Source of the DNA: Haematococcus lacustris
Taxonomy: Eukaryota > Chlorophyta > Chlorophyceae > Chlamydomonadales > Haematococcaceae
NCBI GenBank assembly: GCA_030144725.1
Contig: JASKMD010000005.1
Location: 918,976-982,975, forward strand
Direction: 5' to 3'
DNA length: 64,000 nucleotides
Below are positions 54,370-64,000 of the stretch, one piece after another (position 1 is the first letter of the stretch; every line of letters starts with the position of its first letter). A model generated the notes under the pieces. That model was not told where the DNA came from, made no database searches, and saw only the letters and a list, made by a program, of their open reading frames with translations. The position numbers and the translations under genes are program-made.

Positions 54370-56607
54370 ATGGCTGCACAGGGCGCTGCGCTGCAGAGTC
54401 AAAATAACGAGCTCGTCAAATGTAAGCAGAAAACCTCCACCTGTGGGCACGGTACAACCTCTCACAGCAAGGATGTTGATGTTCGCAGGCATTGATGACT
54501 TACGTGAAAAGCGGGAAGAGATTATTAAGCAAATCAAAGATGACGAGCAGGAAAAGAACAAGATTCAGCAGGACGTGGGTGATCCCAGTACACTAGCTAC
54601 ACAACATCTCATAGTCATGACATGCATGTTTGTGTCCTTGCTTTCAGCTACAAATACTCACCAAGCGATTGGCTCAAGTCAACGAGTCCATCGCTCGCAA
54701 GAATGAGACAAGGTGCCAGTCCACATGTGGCACCCTGCATCCACCCTGCATCCTCAGCACGGATTCTCCTACTACGGCGTAGGGGGCCGTGTTATCTGTT
54801 ATCCGAACTGTTTGCATGCAGCAAGCATCCGGCACCAATACCTAATTTCCTACCCCTCCCCCCTTGCGAGAGTCAGGCAACCGATGTTGGCATCAAACAC
54901 ATGCTCTGATGTAAGCAACAGCTTCAGCATTGCGCGGTGCACATATGCTACTGTGCTACAGGCTGCTGGGCTAAAGCCTTGGGGGCTCGGTCTCGCAACA
55001 CCTTGTAGCCCAATGCTGGGTATTCCCTGCCTTGGGCAGGGAGCCTTGCTCGTTGTGGCCACCTGCACAGCTCCAATGGGCACCACTTGCTCTCCCCTGC
55101 CCGCTGGAGGTTGAGGGCTGCGTTGCAGTCCCTGTCCACCCATTTGCCAAGGTCCCCAGGGGTAGCCTGGTGCAGCTGTGGGCACCACATGAGCCCCCGC
55201 ACTTGCGCCTCAAACCGCTTGCTCCAGGCTGACCGCGACAAGCGGTTCTGCACCTTACCTGGCTGGGGCTTCCAGCCTTTAAGCCTGGTGGGCTTGCTGC
55301 GGTCCAGCTCCGCCTCACAGGGCTGGGGGCTGTTCATAGCTGAGCTGACCCTGCTGGTGCGGAACTCATTCACTGTCACCACCTTGCAGGGCACCCTGTC
55401 GGTTGGCTTGCCGCTGTTGGCCCTCTCCACCACCTTGCGGCAGGCCTGCAGCACAGCCTTGGCCCCCCACCCACCCCGGGTGCCAATGCCTGCGTTGCCA
55501 AAGAACACCACCAACTGCTTACGGGTCCCCCACCGCTTCTGTGACTCAATGGCTGCCTCCTCCTCCAACTGAACGGCACACAAGGCACACACCGCGCATG
55601 ACATCCTTATATGGGTTGGAGACATGGGTACCTAGCAGGTCACATGTGAGGCAGTCATCATCATCTGGCCTTGCCTCTCCCCCCCTACCCTTGGCACTCC
55701 CACCTTTTTGAAGTAGCGCTCCAGGACCTTCTCCTGCGCACCATGCAGCCTCATCTTCTGCTCAGCCCACTTGGGATGCAGGTACTCCTCCCACACTGCA
55801 TCCCAAGTGGCCAGGGTGACGGCCACATGCCGCTGGATGGCCACCAGGGAGGTGCCTGCTGGGGTGGCTGCTGCCAGGTGCTGCAGCTCGAGCTTGACGT
55901 TCTCATTCCACCGCTGCGTGTTCTGGCGAGCCTGGATCAGGCCGCTGTCATGCTGCACCTGGCTCCTGGTCAGCTTGCTCCGGATGAAGCTGTCCAGGCA
56001 CCCATCCTCATCCCACACCCCTGAAGCTGCACTGACTGCCTGGATGGCCCCAGGGTCCAGCCCCATGCCCATCTGAGTGGCTGGGTCAAACTGGAACGCC
56101 CGCTCGTCAGCCAGGCCGCTGCCAATGTCAGCTGGTTGGCGCTTAATGCTGCTGCCAGAGGGGCCTGCTGCTGCTGGGCTGCTGCCAGAGGGGCCTGCTG
56201 TTGCTGGGCTGCTGCCAGAGGGGCCTGCTGCTGCTGGGCTGCTGCCAGAGGGGCCTGCTGCTGCTGGGCTGCTGCCAGAGGGGCCTGCTGCTGCTGGGCT
56301 GCTGCCAGAGGGGCCTGCTGCTGCTGGGCTGCTACCAGAGGGGCCTGCTGCTGCTGGGCTACTGCCAGAGGGGCCTGCTGCTGCTGGGCTGCTGCCAGAG
56401 GGGCCTGTATCCTGAACATGCCACAATGGCTTACACATGATACTTAAAATGATGTGCATGGCACATGTGTGCAGGAACGAGTACGACAAAGTCATTCAAG
56501 AGACGGAAGCTGCTTACCTCAAGATTTTGGAAAGCTCGCAGACATTGCTGACAGTGTTGAAACGAGAGGCTGTGAACATCCAGAAAAAGAAGCAAAGCAG
56601 CTCATAG
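54370..56607 (+). CDS. DIP13: DIP13/SSNA1 homologue, microtubule-binding coiled-coil protein
   Basis: DIP13 (deflagellation-inducible protein of Chlamydomonas; SSNA1/NA14 in animals) is a small coiled-coil protein of basal bodies, axonemes and centrioles that assembles on microtubules. Four exons keep phase: 54370-54421, 54489-54574, 54648-54712 and 56475-56607, giving 111 residues, the size expected of a 13-kDa protein. Hallmarks are [17 protein letters not shown] at the start, [31 protein letters not shown] and [16 protein letters not shown]. The basic tail IQKKKQSSS ends at TAG 56605-56607. All exons are intact, so the gene should be functional. Intron 3 (54713-56474, 1762 bp) is far larger than the others because it holds a Fanzor copy in antisense. 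Confidence 0.93.
54948..56438 (-). CDS. Fanzor copy 4, 5'-truncated, inside DIP13 intron 3
   Basis: Two minus-strand exons: 56438-55704 and 55568-54948, joined at FKK|LEEE as in copy 3. After ([10 protein letters not shown])n the protein reads [19 protein letters not shown], with the RuvC-I aspartate intact, then a helical region ([20 protein letters not shown]). Exon 2 has [33 protein letters not shown] with a candidate catalytic glutamate, GLMWCP, and Ruv[24 protein letters not shown]. It ends LAQQPVAQ, stop at 54948-54950. No frame break was seen. The N-terminal recognition half present in copy 1 is missing, so it is an incomplete nuclease unless transcription brings other exons. Its 3' flank does not match that of copies 2 and 3. 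Confidence 0.8.
56147..56410. repeat. 30-bp minisatellite, about 8.7 units, coding for [10 protein letters not shown]
   Basis: Unit ctgctgccagaggggcctgc plus tgctgctggg. All copies are in frame in Fanzor copy 4 on the minus strand, with only single-base differences between units. Confidence 0.95.
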
Positions 56608-57059
56608 AGGTGACTTTGTGCGGTAGACATCATGTATTGTTCCCTAGATAGTATGCACGTCACTGCGGCATGCGGAATGCAGCCCTGAAGCTTGGATGCA
56701 TGAGTGGAGTATGGTGCTTGAGACACAACCACCTCCACCGCTCTGCTGATGCACTCGTCACTATCTGTCTGTGATCCCAGGACCATTGGGTTAATCGCAT
56801 ACTTGAGTTCAATAGATTTGTAGTGTTGGGAAGAGGTAGCTGGCACACTGCAGCCTGCTCTCCTGATTGCAGCACCCAATATGTTACTGCTTCATTTACC
56901 AGCCAGAAAGATGCGGCCGCGCTTGTGCGCTACTGAGGAAATGCGTAGGCTCATGGCTGATGATCCTGGACAGCTGACACAGCTCACACAACATCACCAA
57001 GCATGCCACTGAACCCCTAATGTGTTGTAAGATATTTGTGGAGGTCTGTACTTTTGTGT
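56608..57059. other. DIP13 3' flank and decayed LINE sequence
   Basis: No gene. 56900-57059 probably still belongs to the LINE relic, which reads on the minus strand. Confidence 0.35.
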
Positions 57060-57500
57060 CATGGGCAGGGACGCATAGCAGCAAATATGCTGGACCTGAC
57101 ATGCGTGTTGGGTTGGCCATAAACATCCACGACCCCGTTCTCAAACCCAACACTTTGAGTGCCTGTGTCCATTATGCACACAGAAGAAGTAGGGGGCTAA
57201 GAGAGCAACCTTGCTTGACACCTTTGTTAGACATGACAGGCTCTGACATAGCGCTGCCTTCCATAGAGAATAGCTGTCGCCATCTTGCAAGCCTTTCACA
57301 CCATGCGAGAGATGCAAAACCCTGATGCTGCCACAACAAGTGCCGTGGGATGTGGTCGTAAGCTTGCTACAAAGCAGCAAACAACTTCTTGTGGCCAGGC
57401 CGCTGTGCCTGTTGTGCATGCGCCATGTGGAGAAGAATGTTATGGGCTGCCAGGATGTGCATGAGGGACGGCCTTATGCACCCTGCACTACGCTGTTGGG
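57060..57500 (-). pseudogene. LINE (non-LTR) reverse transcriptase relic
   Basis: Minus-strand reading gives HKKLFAAL, a TAG, then QAYDHIPRHLLWQHQ, and further on GVKQGCSLSPLLLC followed by another stop. These match the blocks around AYDxxxRxxLW and GVxQGCxLSPLLF of LINE reverse transcriptases. The stops and lack of a YxDD block show a dead fragment. Confidence 0.7.
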
Positions 57501-57687
57501 ACATGAAAAGAAGGGGCTGATTTTAGCTACCGTGCAGACCGCAGGAATGCTGGCTGTCTGCAGCTTGGTGGCAGTGGTTTGCAGCAGGTTGTGGGTATGA
57601 TCCTGGTCATGTTGGGCGTGGTCAGTAAAGCTGCAGGCACTATCAAAACCACAGGATGTATCAGCATTCAAGTCACCCATATGTTGT

Positions 57688-57890
57688 TCATTGCCCCGGT
57701 GGAGGTCGTAATCGCCTCCGGCTAGTGACAGGCGTACGCCTGGGCGCTAGCAATCGCATCTTGGCTGCAGTCTGTACACACCGGTGTGTACACACCGTGT
57801 GTACAGACTGCAGCCAAGATGCGATTGCTAGCGCCCAGGCGTACGCCTGTCACTAGCCGGAGGCGATTACGACCTCCACCGGGGCAATGA
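57688..57890. repeat. Perfect 94-bp inverted repeat with 15-base loop
   Basis: Arm 57688-57781 (starting tcattgccccggtggaggtc) is the exact reverse complement of 57797-57890. The loop, 57782-57796, together with neighbouring bases is itself palindromic (around tgtacacaccggtgtgtaca). Transcribed from either strand it would form a long perfect hairpin. No target duplication was seen outside the arms. Confidence 0.97.
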
Positions 57891-59401
57891 GCTTTGAAGA
57901 ATGCGGTGAGAACAGAGAGCGTGAGTAGAGGCAAAGACCCACGAGCGACTGCTGATACCCGTCACCAAATGGCGGCGGCCTTCAGTGCAGGCGGTGAGCT
58001 GTGAAGACCCTCCAGGTCTAGTGCCAGTGATTACAGCTGGCTGCTGGTCGGTGTTACAGTATACCAAGGGGTCTTCAAAGCTGCTGCCGCAGCATCCCAA
58101 GCACTACAAATACCCACGATTCATGCAAGCATGCAAGTTGATTTATTCAAACATATGCAAGCCGCCACTAACTACTTCTGCCATGTCATCAGGTCAGCCA
58201 TGCAAGCTTCCATGTTGTTGTGATGTTCAACCGCTTACCTAGCTTGCATGGCATATCTCATGTCACGCATTTCGCACGGTCACACTCATGGCTGTGACAA
58301 TGTTCGCAGATTACTCTTGCCAGCTCATGCAAAGTGGGGCAAGGACCAGCGAACAAGGGGAGAACTTCTAAACTTGACCAGGATAGTGATGCATGGTGTC
58401 CATAATGGCGCTACCCCTGGGTGCAATGCAACCTGCAGCCGGCGTACTGCATCCCTGCAGCCCTCGACAAATCACCGAGGCCCTGACTGACTCTGTTGCC
58501 CAGCGACCAGGGGTTAAGCCTGGGTCTTAAGCATGCCGACACGGTGGGCTGCATCCCTGCTGGCCCACGTACACGCCTCACCCATGCGATCAGCGTCAGC
58601 CATAGCTGGTGGTGGGACGAGCAAAGCCGTCAGCAAGGCATCGACAAGAAGACACTCATTGAAGAATTAAGTCAAACGTTTGGCCACTCTGAATGCACAC
58701 CTCTTTGTAACTGCAGGTGCATGAGGGACCACTCCCTCTGTTCACTCAAATGCTTGCCACTTGGGAAAGTCGTTGTCATCAACTTGCACGACAACATGTT
58801 GTGGCAATACACCACGCACCATGATGACATGGCCCGCCCTGCATCGTCCCCTCAATCACAATCACTGCCGCTGCTGCTGGCCTGCTGCTGCTCTGCTCCC
58901 TATCCTGTGAGTCACCATGCACACCCACCTCAAAACACCTCCTGCCAGGGGCTTGGCCTATGAGTCACCCTGGCTTGGCCTTTTCAAGCAATTTGGGTTT
59001 CATGGGAGGTTCAGGGAGGGATGTCAGCATGCGGCAGGGCAGGGGCAGGGTGTCCTGCAGGGAGCCTTGTGTGCAGTGTGTGAGCTGCAACCAAGCAGCC
59101 TTGAACTTTGCAAGCAAGCAAACAGGCATAAGGGCATCTCCTCCTCCCAAGAAGTCAAACAGCCAGCTGCCAGCGACCACGCCTCAGTGCCACTATGCCA
59201 AGGCAGCTTAGCTCTTGAGGCCAGCACCTCCAGGAATCGTGTGAAGCAGAGAGTGATGTCCACTGGGGCCAGTACTGCAGCCAGCCAGCAGCCAGCCCAC
59301 AGCGACAGCACCTGGTGGTAGAGCAGCCAGCCCACACTGGGAGCACCTGGCGCGTGAACGCTGACGCGCAATGGAATCGCGCATTGCTGTACTCGGCGCT
59401 G
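57891..59401. other. No gene recognised
   Basis: Open frames up to about 150 codons without family features. The words gtcaaacgtttggccactctg at about 58671 and 59541 are shared with the duplication at 59.4-59.7 kb. Confidence 0.4.
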
Positions 59402-59695
59402 GGTGAGCTGCACAAGGCCTGTAGAAGCTGTGCATGGCCAGGAGGAGGGATCTTGCACTGCCCACCGCCTGTTGGCTCACATCAGAAGAAAGGCGGGTGC
59501 CATCCTGCCCAAGCAGCTGAGTTGAGCATTGAAGTATTAAGTCAAACGTTTGGCCACTCTGAACTGTACGTGGAGCTGGGTGAGCTGCACAGGAGGCCAG
59601 CTGCACATGGCCAGGAGGAGGGATCTTGCACTGTCTATCGCCTGTTGGCTCACATCAGAAGAAAGGAGGGTGCCCAAGCAGCTGAGTTGAGCCTG
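59402..59695. repeat. Tandem duplication of about 120-bp segments
   Basis: 59402-59525 and 59578-59695 share ggtgagctgcacaag, catggccaggaggagggatc and gcctgttggctcacatcaga, with small insertions. No coding function seen. Confidence 0.75.
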
Positions 59696-59893
59696 CTGCA
59701 CCCTCAGCGCTGATTCAACCTGCCACTGCTGCTGCCACAGATGGCAGAGCGGGCTGGAGGCGCCCCAGTGGAGTTGTGACCCCAAAAGGGGAGCCAGGCG
59801 TGGCGAAGGCCGTTAGTGCCTCACACTGTCTTTGGCATGGAGCATGGAGTTTATCCATACAGCCCAGACGCTCCAGCCAGCCAGGCCCGTCGC

Positions 59894-60302
59894 TCAATTG
59901 TAGTACAACTCCAGACCCATGCCATCATGAATTTCGTAGTCTGCACAGTAGTGTTGGTAGCAAACAAGCGTGACAGCGAGCTTTGGAGAGAGGGCGAGAC
60001 TATCACTGGTGCTGTCAACCAGCTGCGAGCCGAATGAAGGTCTGCTGCCTGACTGCACCTGCTAAGGTGATGTGGTCCTTGTAGATGGTGTACCATTTCT
60101 GTCTGCAGGCAGGGCACAGGCATAGCCACCTGGATGCCAGTTCAGTACGCAGCCCTGGACGGAAAGCTTACATGCGGATCTTCTCGGGCCGTGTGCCAGT
60201 TTGCGCCGCTACAAGCTTCTTAAGGTCTCCGATAGTGTCGTCCTCATTGCATTTCACGCGCACTTTCTTCCCCAGTCGGTCGTTCAGTACGACCTCTATC
60301 AT
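59894..60302 (-). CDS. UBL5: Ubiquitin-like protein 5 (UBL5/Hub1)
   Basis: Hub1/UBL5 is a non-conjugated ubiquitin-like protein that binds spliceosome components such as Snu66 and tunes splice-site use. Three minus-strand exons keep phase: 60302-60172, 60102-60059 and 59940-59894, coding exactly 73 residues, the universal length of the family. Readings are [60 protein letters not shown] and GLELYYN. The end is the family's double tyrosine plus one residue instead of the di-glycine of conjugated ubiquitins. ATG 60302-60300, TGA 59896-59894. Nothing is damaged. Its upstream neighbour G6PD is divergent, with about 0.57 kb between start codons. Confidence 0.96.
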
Positions 60303-60867
60303 TCTGGCGCTTTGATGTAGTGCGTTCGGTGCACTAGCAGGCTATCCACCCTGCGGCACGAGTCGTGAACATGACCAGTGCGTCGCCGAGCTGCGTTTGC
60401 AATGGACGACGTCATGGAGAACATGGTGCTGGCACATTCACTTGTAGCAGTCTCGTCAAGCATGCTGCCATTCCTCCCGCATCAACAAGACAGCAACCAC
60501 TCCACCCGTGTCGCCCCAGCGGGAGGCCAAAGTAGGCTTGGGGTGCTACACGGTGCGACACAGGAATGCGTATGTATATAATTAAAGGCGAGGGTATACT
60601 CGTGTTGAAGCAAGCGAGGGGATAGCCCTGCGCAGCAGCAAAGTAAGCAAAAAGCCTCACCCGGTTCCCCAAAGGGCCCCACCGACAGTGGGCCACTGAT
60701 CACGGAACGCACATTTTCCCATCGCCAGTGGCCCTTGTCTCAGCAGACTGATATCTGCATCATCAGTGTGCATTTGCAGTGCACAACAGGGGGACCGCGC
60801 AACCTGACTGCATGAGTATTCATGGCTGACTCATGTGCACTATGTCGCCGGGTCGCCGGGTGGGGTC
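60303..60867. other. Divergent promoter region between UBL5 and G6PD
   Basis: No gene supported. Several short frames exist; a 67-codon frame at 60378 has no known relatives. Confidence 0.4.
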
Positions 60868-63800
60868 ATGGGATCCTGCGCGTCTGTTCAAGGACACCAG
60901 ACTGCAGTTCAACAGCCCGGCGGTCAAGTTCAGGGTTCCGCGATGCCATCGCGCCAAAGCGCATTCGAGACGATTGCGGAGAAAGCGCCATCCGCCGATG
61001 TCGCTGCCGAGCTGCCAGCGCCTGGGGAGCGCAGGACGTCAAAGCGGTTGAGCTGCACAGGTCGGTGATGAGCACAGGTCGTCAACGTGTCGGTGTTTGC
61101 CTGGCGTCACAGTAATCGCCGTCATACCCACCCTACCCACCCAGCCACCCAGCCTCAGTGAAAACAGCAGCGAGCCCAGCTACTCAAACTTAAGCTGTGG
61201 TGGGCTGATCATGCTCCCCCATCGCCAAACCACCCCATGCCCACAGCTTCCGCACGCGATGAGTGGGAGCTGGCGCCCGTGATGTCCACCACCCTCAGCC
61301 TGACCATCGTGGTCCTAGGAGCCAGCGGTGACCTGGCCAAGAAGGTGTGAAGGACCCCCATGGCCACATGCTCATCATCACATGGCACGCACCAACCCAC
61401 ATTCCGTGAATTGCATGCCGCCAGGCCTTACACCAGGCCTCACACTTCTAATACGACCCATGCACCCGGTTGCCTGATAGGCCAATAGCCTGCACTGACG
61501 CCGGGACCACGCGCTTGAATGGCCCCAGGGCCTGGTTGCGTACTCTAGGCAGCCGCTGCTGCTGGGCCTGCCTGACCACCATGCACATGGCTGCATGCAC
61601 ATGGGTTCTTGGCTGCATGGGTAGCTCCTTGGCCGCATTGGTGGCTGGCGGCAGTTGGAGAGTGCGGGGCAGACTGGACACCTGCCACAACCCATGGCTT
61701 CAGTGTTGTTAGCACAAGCTGCCTGCACCAGCTGCACCAGCCGCTAATGCTGAGTAAGTAGCACAGGCACCCAAGTCGCACCAGGTGTGTAAGCTAAGCG
61801 CCACGCTCCTGTGTCCATGATGTCATGATACCATGTGGTGATGACCATGTTCATGATGATGATGGTGATGGTGGTGACCATGACAATGGCGGGCGACCAT
61901 GATGACGACACCAAGCTGTAAGCTCAAGCCAAGCGGTGCCATGGTGCGCCTGACTGCAGAAAACCTACCCCGCTCTGTTTGCGCTGTACCAGAAGGGGTG
62001 AGGCGGTGGAGTGCTCCCTCCCTCTGCTGGCAGCTGCTGCTTGATGCAAAACCTAGGTCATTAAATGCCGCCATGTCGGTTGGTTGGCTAGCTGGCTGGC
62101 CCACCCCACCCCACCCCACCCCACCCCACCCCACCCCACCCCACCCCACCCCACCCCCACCCCACCCCACCCCACCCCACCCCACCCCACCCCACCCCAC
62201 CCCACCCCACCCCACCCCACCCCACCCCACCCCACCCCACCCCACCCCACCCCACCCCACCCCACCCCACCCCACCCCACCCCACCCCACCCCACCCCAC
62301 CCCACCCCACCCCACCCCACCCCACCCCACCCCACCCCACCCCACCCCACCCCACCCCACCCCACCCCACCCCACCCCACCCCACCCCACCCCACCCCAC
62401 CCCACCCCACCCACCCCACCCCACCCCACCCCACCCCACCCCACCCCACCCCACCCACCCCACCCCACCCCACCCCACCCCACCCCACCCCACCCCACCC
62501 CACCCCACCCCACCCCACCCCACCCCACCCCACCCCACCCCACCCCACCCCACCCCACCCCACCCCACCCCACCCCCCCCACCCCACCCCACCCCACCCC
62601 ACCCACCCCACCCCACCCCACCCCACCCCACCCCACCCCACCCCACCCCACCCCACCCCCACCCCACCCCACCCCACCCCACCCCACCCCACCCCACCCA
62701 CCCCACCCCACCCCACCCCACCCCACCCCACCCCACCCCACCCCACCCCACCCCACCCCACCCCACCCCACCCCACCCCACCCCACCCCACCCCACCCCA
62801 CAGCTCACCGCTCCACCCCACCCCTGCCTGGGTGCCTGCACGCCCCCACCTGCTCCCTGCCTGCAGCTTCCTGCCTCCTAAGCTGCAGATTGTGGGCTAC
62901 GCGCGCTCCGCCCTAACACACAGCGCCCTGCGTGACCGGCTGCGACCCTTCCTGAAGGCAGAGGCAGCCACTGACGTGGATGCGTTCCTAGCGTTGTGCA
63001 CATACGAGCATGGGGAGGTGCGTGAGGCTAAGGACCTCTCTGGAGGGGGTCGCCCCCTCCTGCTGTCCCACTGTGACACCTGGCCTGACACAGCACAGGC
63101 CGGTGCCTGAGGGGCGGCGTCAGTAGTCATCACAAGGGGCAACCCACCCACCTGTCCACACACTTACCTGCTCACCCACTCATCTGCCCACCCACCCGCC
63201 CGCCCACCCACCCACCCACCTGCCCAACCGCCTGTTTTGCAGTACGACCAGGATGAGGGTTACCAGGCGCTGGGCAAGAAGGTGATGGCATGGGAGGCGG
63301 ACCACCCCTGCAACATGACGTGAGCACCCTCTGCCCTGCCCTGACCCTCCCCCCTTGAGCAGCCAACAGTGCCCCTCCCCCTGCCCTGCCCTGACGCACC
63401 CCACCATCGTGCATGTAATCTTGGCTGTTGGGTGAGTAAGCACTTGAAGGCATGGTGGAGTTGAGGCCCAAACCAGCCGGAGTGTGGTGCCCAGTGCAGC
63501 AAGGCAGCCATAAAAGCAGGGCCCTCCCCCTGCCGCCACCAAGGACCCAGGTAGGGCTGAGGGGACGGTCAGAGCAGGACGCAGCGGTTTGACACCACAG
63601 CCACTGCCACTCAGGGCATGGCTTGGGCTAATGCTGTGCTGCATGGACCAACAGCCAACACAACAGCCGTCCTGGAGGCCCCCACCCTGCCCTCCCACCA
63701 CCCCTGTCTGCCTAGGCCCCTGGGGTAAGGGGCCTAGCTGCCGCCGCCGCTGCGGCCGTTGCTGTCTCCTCCGCTGTCGCTGTCGCTGCCGCTACCGCTG

Positions 63801-63940
63801 TCGCTGCCGCTGCCCGCTGCTGCGGCTGCCGCTGGCTCTACCCCTGCGGCTGCCGCTACCGCCCGGCCCGTGCTCCTGGCCGCAGGCCCTTGGTGGGTCG
63901 GCTGTACTACCTAGCGCTGCCCCCTGCTGTGTACCCGGAG
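60868..63940 (+). CDS. G6PD: Glucose-6-phosphate dehydrogenase, 5' part (continues beyond window)
   Basis: G6PD oxidises glucose 6-phosphate to 6-phosphogluconolactone with NADP+, the entry step of the oxidative pentose phosphate pathway. Exons keep phase: 60868-61060, 61247-61344, 61960-61997, 62867-63017, 63243-63319 and 63886-63940, with a donor GTGGGT at 63941. Exon 2 carries LTIVVLGASGDLAKK, the NADP-binding GASGDLA motif. Exon 3, only 38 bases, gives KTYPALFALYQK. Exon 4 gives FLPPKLQIVGYARSAL, exon 5 YDQDEGYQALGKKVMAWEAD and exon 6 GRLYYLALPPAVYPE. Exon 1 is less sure: its ATG gives MGSCASVQ, a possible myristoylation and palmitoylation signal, and no obvious chloroplast transit peptide, which would suggest a cytosolic form. 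The substrate-binding RIDHYLGK region lies beyond the window. Confidence 0.93.
62099..62802. repeat. (CCCCA)n pentanucleotide array, about 0.7 kb
   Basis: About 140 units with rare 4- or 6-base variants, in intron 61998-62866 of G6PD. The minus strand is (TGGGG)n, able to form G-quadruplexes. All frames are open through it on both strands, giving false long frames. Confidence 0.98.
63722..63885. repeat. GCCGCT/GTCGCT-rich intronic microsatellite
   Basis: Imperfect triplet and hexanucleotide repeats (ctgccgctaccgctgtcgct) just before G6PD exon 6. Confidence 0.85.
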
Positions 63941-64000
63941 GTGGGTCGAGCCATGGGGGGGAGGGGGCAGGGGGAGCAGGAGGGGGAATAGCTGAGCAGG

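Noticed and set aside
57474..57680. 68-codon minus frame upstream of the LINE relic as a gene
   Set aside because: Likely decayed LINE or spacer sequence; no recognisable domain.
60378..60581. 67-codon frame MRRRAAFAMDDVMENM as a transposase fragment
   Set aside because: Short, no catalytic motif, and it lies in the probable divergent promoter of UBL5 and G6PD.
62099..62802. (CCCCA)n as a telomere or scaffold end
   Set aside because: It is flanked on both sides by G6PD exons in correct phase, so it is internal.
61899..63110. 403-codon plus-strand and several long minus-strand frames across the (CCCCA)n tract
   Set aside because: Open only because the pentanucleotide has no stop in any frame; the region is an intron of G6PD flanked by phase-correct exons.

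Overview
The window is nuclear DNA of a unicellular green alga, most likely in the order Chlamydomonadales. This rests on GC-rich genes cut into short exons, G/C-rich simple repeats filling the introns, and a DIP13/SSNA1 gene. A Haematococcus-like source is a guess from style, not shown. One 500-base N gap (13501-14000) marks a draft assembly. No tRNA, rRNA or CRISPR array was seen.

Layout. 0-2.0 kb: a decayed Fanzor (eukaryotic TnpB-like) gene. 3.0-8.2 kb: degenerate open frames, one resembling a hAT-type transposase and two with SAP-like stretches. 8.2-13.5 kb, minus strand: a Ty3/gypsy chromovirus with gag zinc knuckle, protease, RT, RNase H, integrase, chromodomain and a C-terminal PHD finger, broken by two frameshifts and a stop. 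14.0-24.7 kb, plus: one large coiled-coil gene whose introns carry long microsatellites. 25.2-35.9 kb, plus: a tandem array of four paralogues of an unrecognised family, with relics at 32.9 and 37.5 kb. 39.4-46.0 kb, minus: an FAD-dependent aldonolactone oxidase gene. 47.8-49.0 kb: two short non-autonomous elements, each with an 8-bp target duplication typical of hAT. 49.4-50.2 kb: a small zinc-ribbon (LITAF-like) gene. 50.7-56.4 kb: a cluster of Fanzor copies and relics. One copy lies antisense inside intron 3 of DIP13/SSNA1 (54.4-56.6 kb). 57.1-57.5 kb: a LINE reverse-transcriptase relic beside a perfect 94-bp inverted repeat. 59.9-60.3 kb, minus: UBL5/Hub1. 60.9-63.9 kb, plus: the 5' part of glucose-6-phosphate dehydrogenase, with a 0.7-kb (CCCCA)n tract in an intron; the gene runs off the window.

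The housekeeping genes (DIP13, UBL5, G6PD, lactone oxidase) are functionally unrelated neighbours. The most interesting material is the Fanzor group and the unknown tandem family. The Fanzor copies include diverged lineages, a copy with a lost RuvC-I aspartate, a conserved 3' flank where a guide RNA would lie, and an intronic copy with intact motifs. The end of the conserved Fanzor 3' flank also recurs in a relic of the tandem family. Exon limits were read by eye from splice sites, phase and homology and are predictions.
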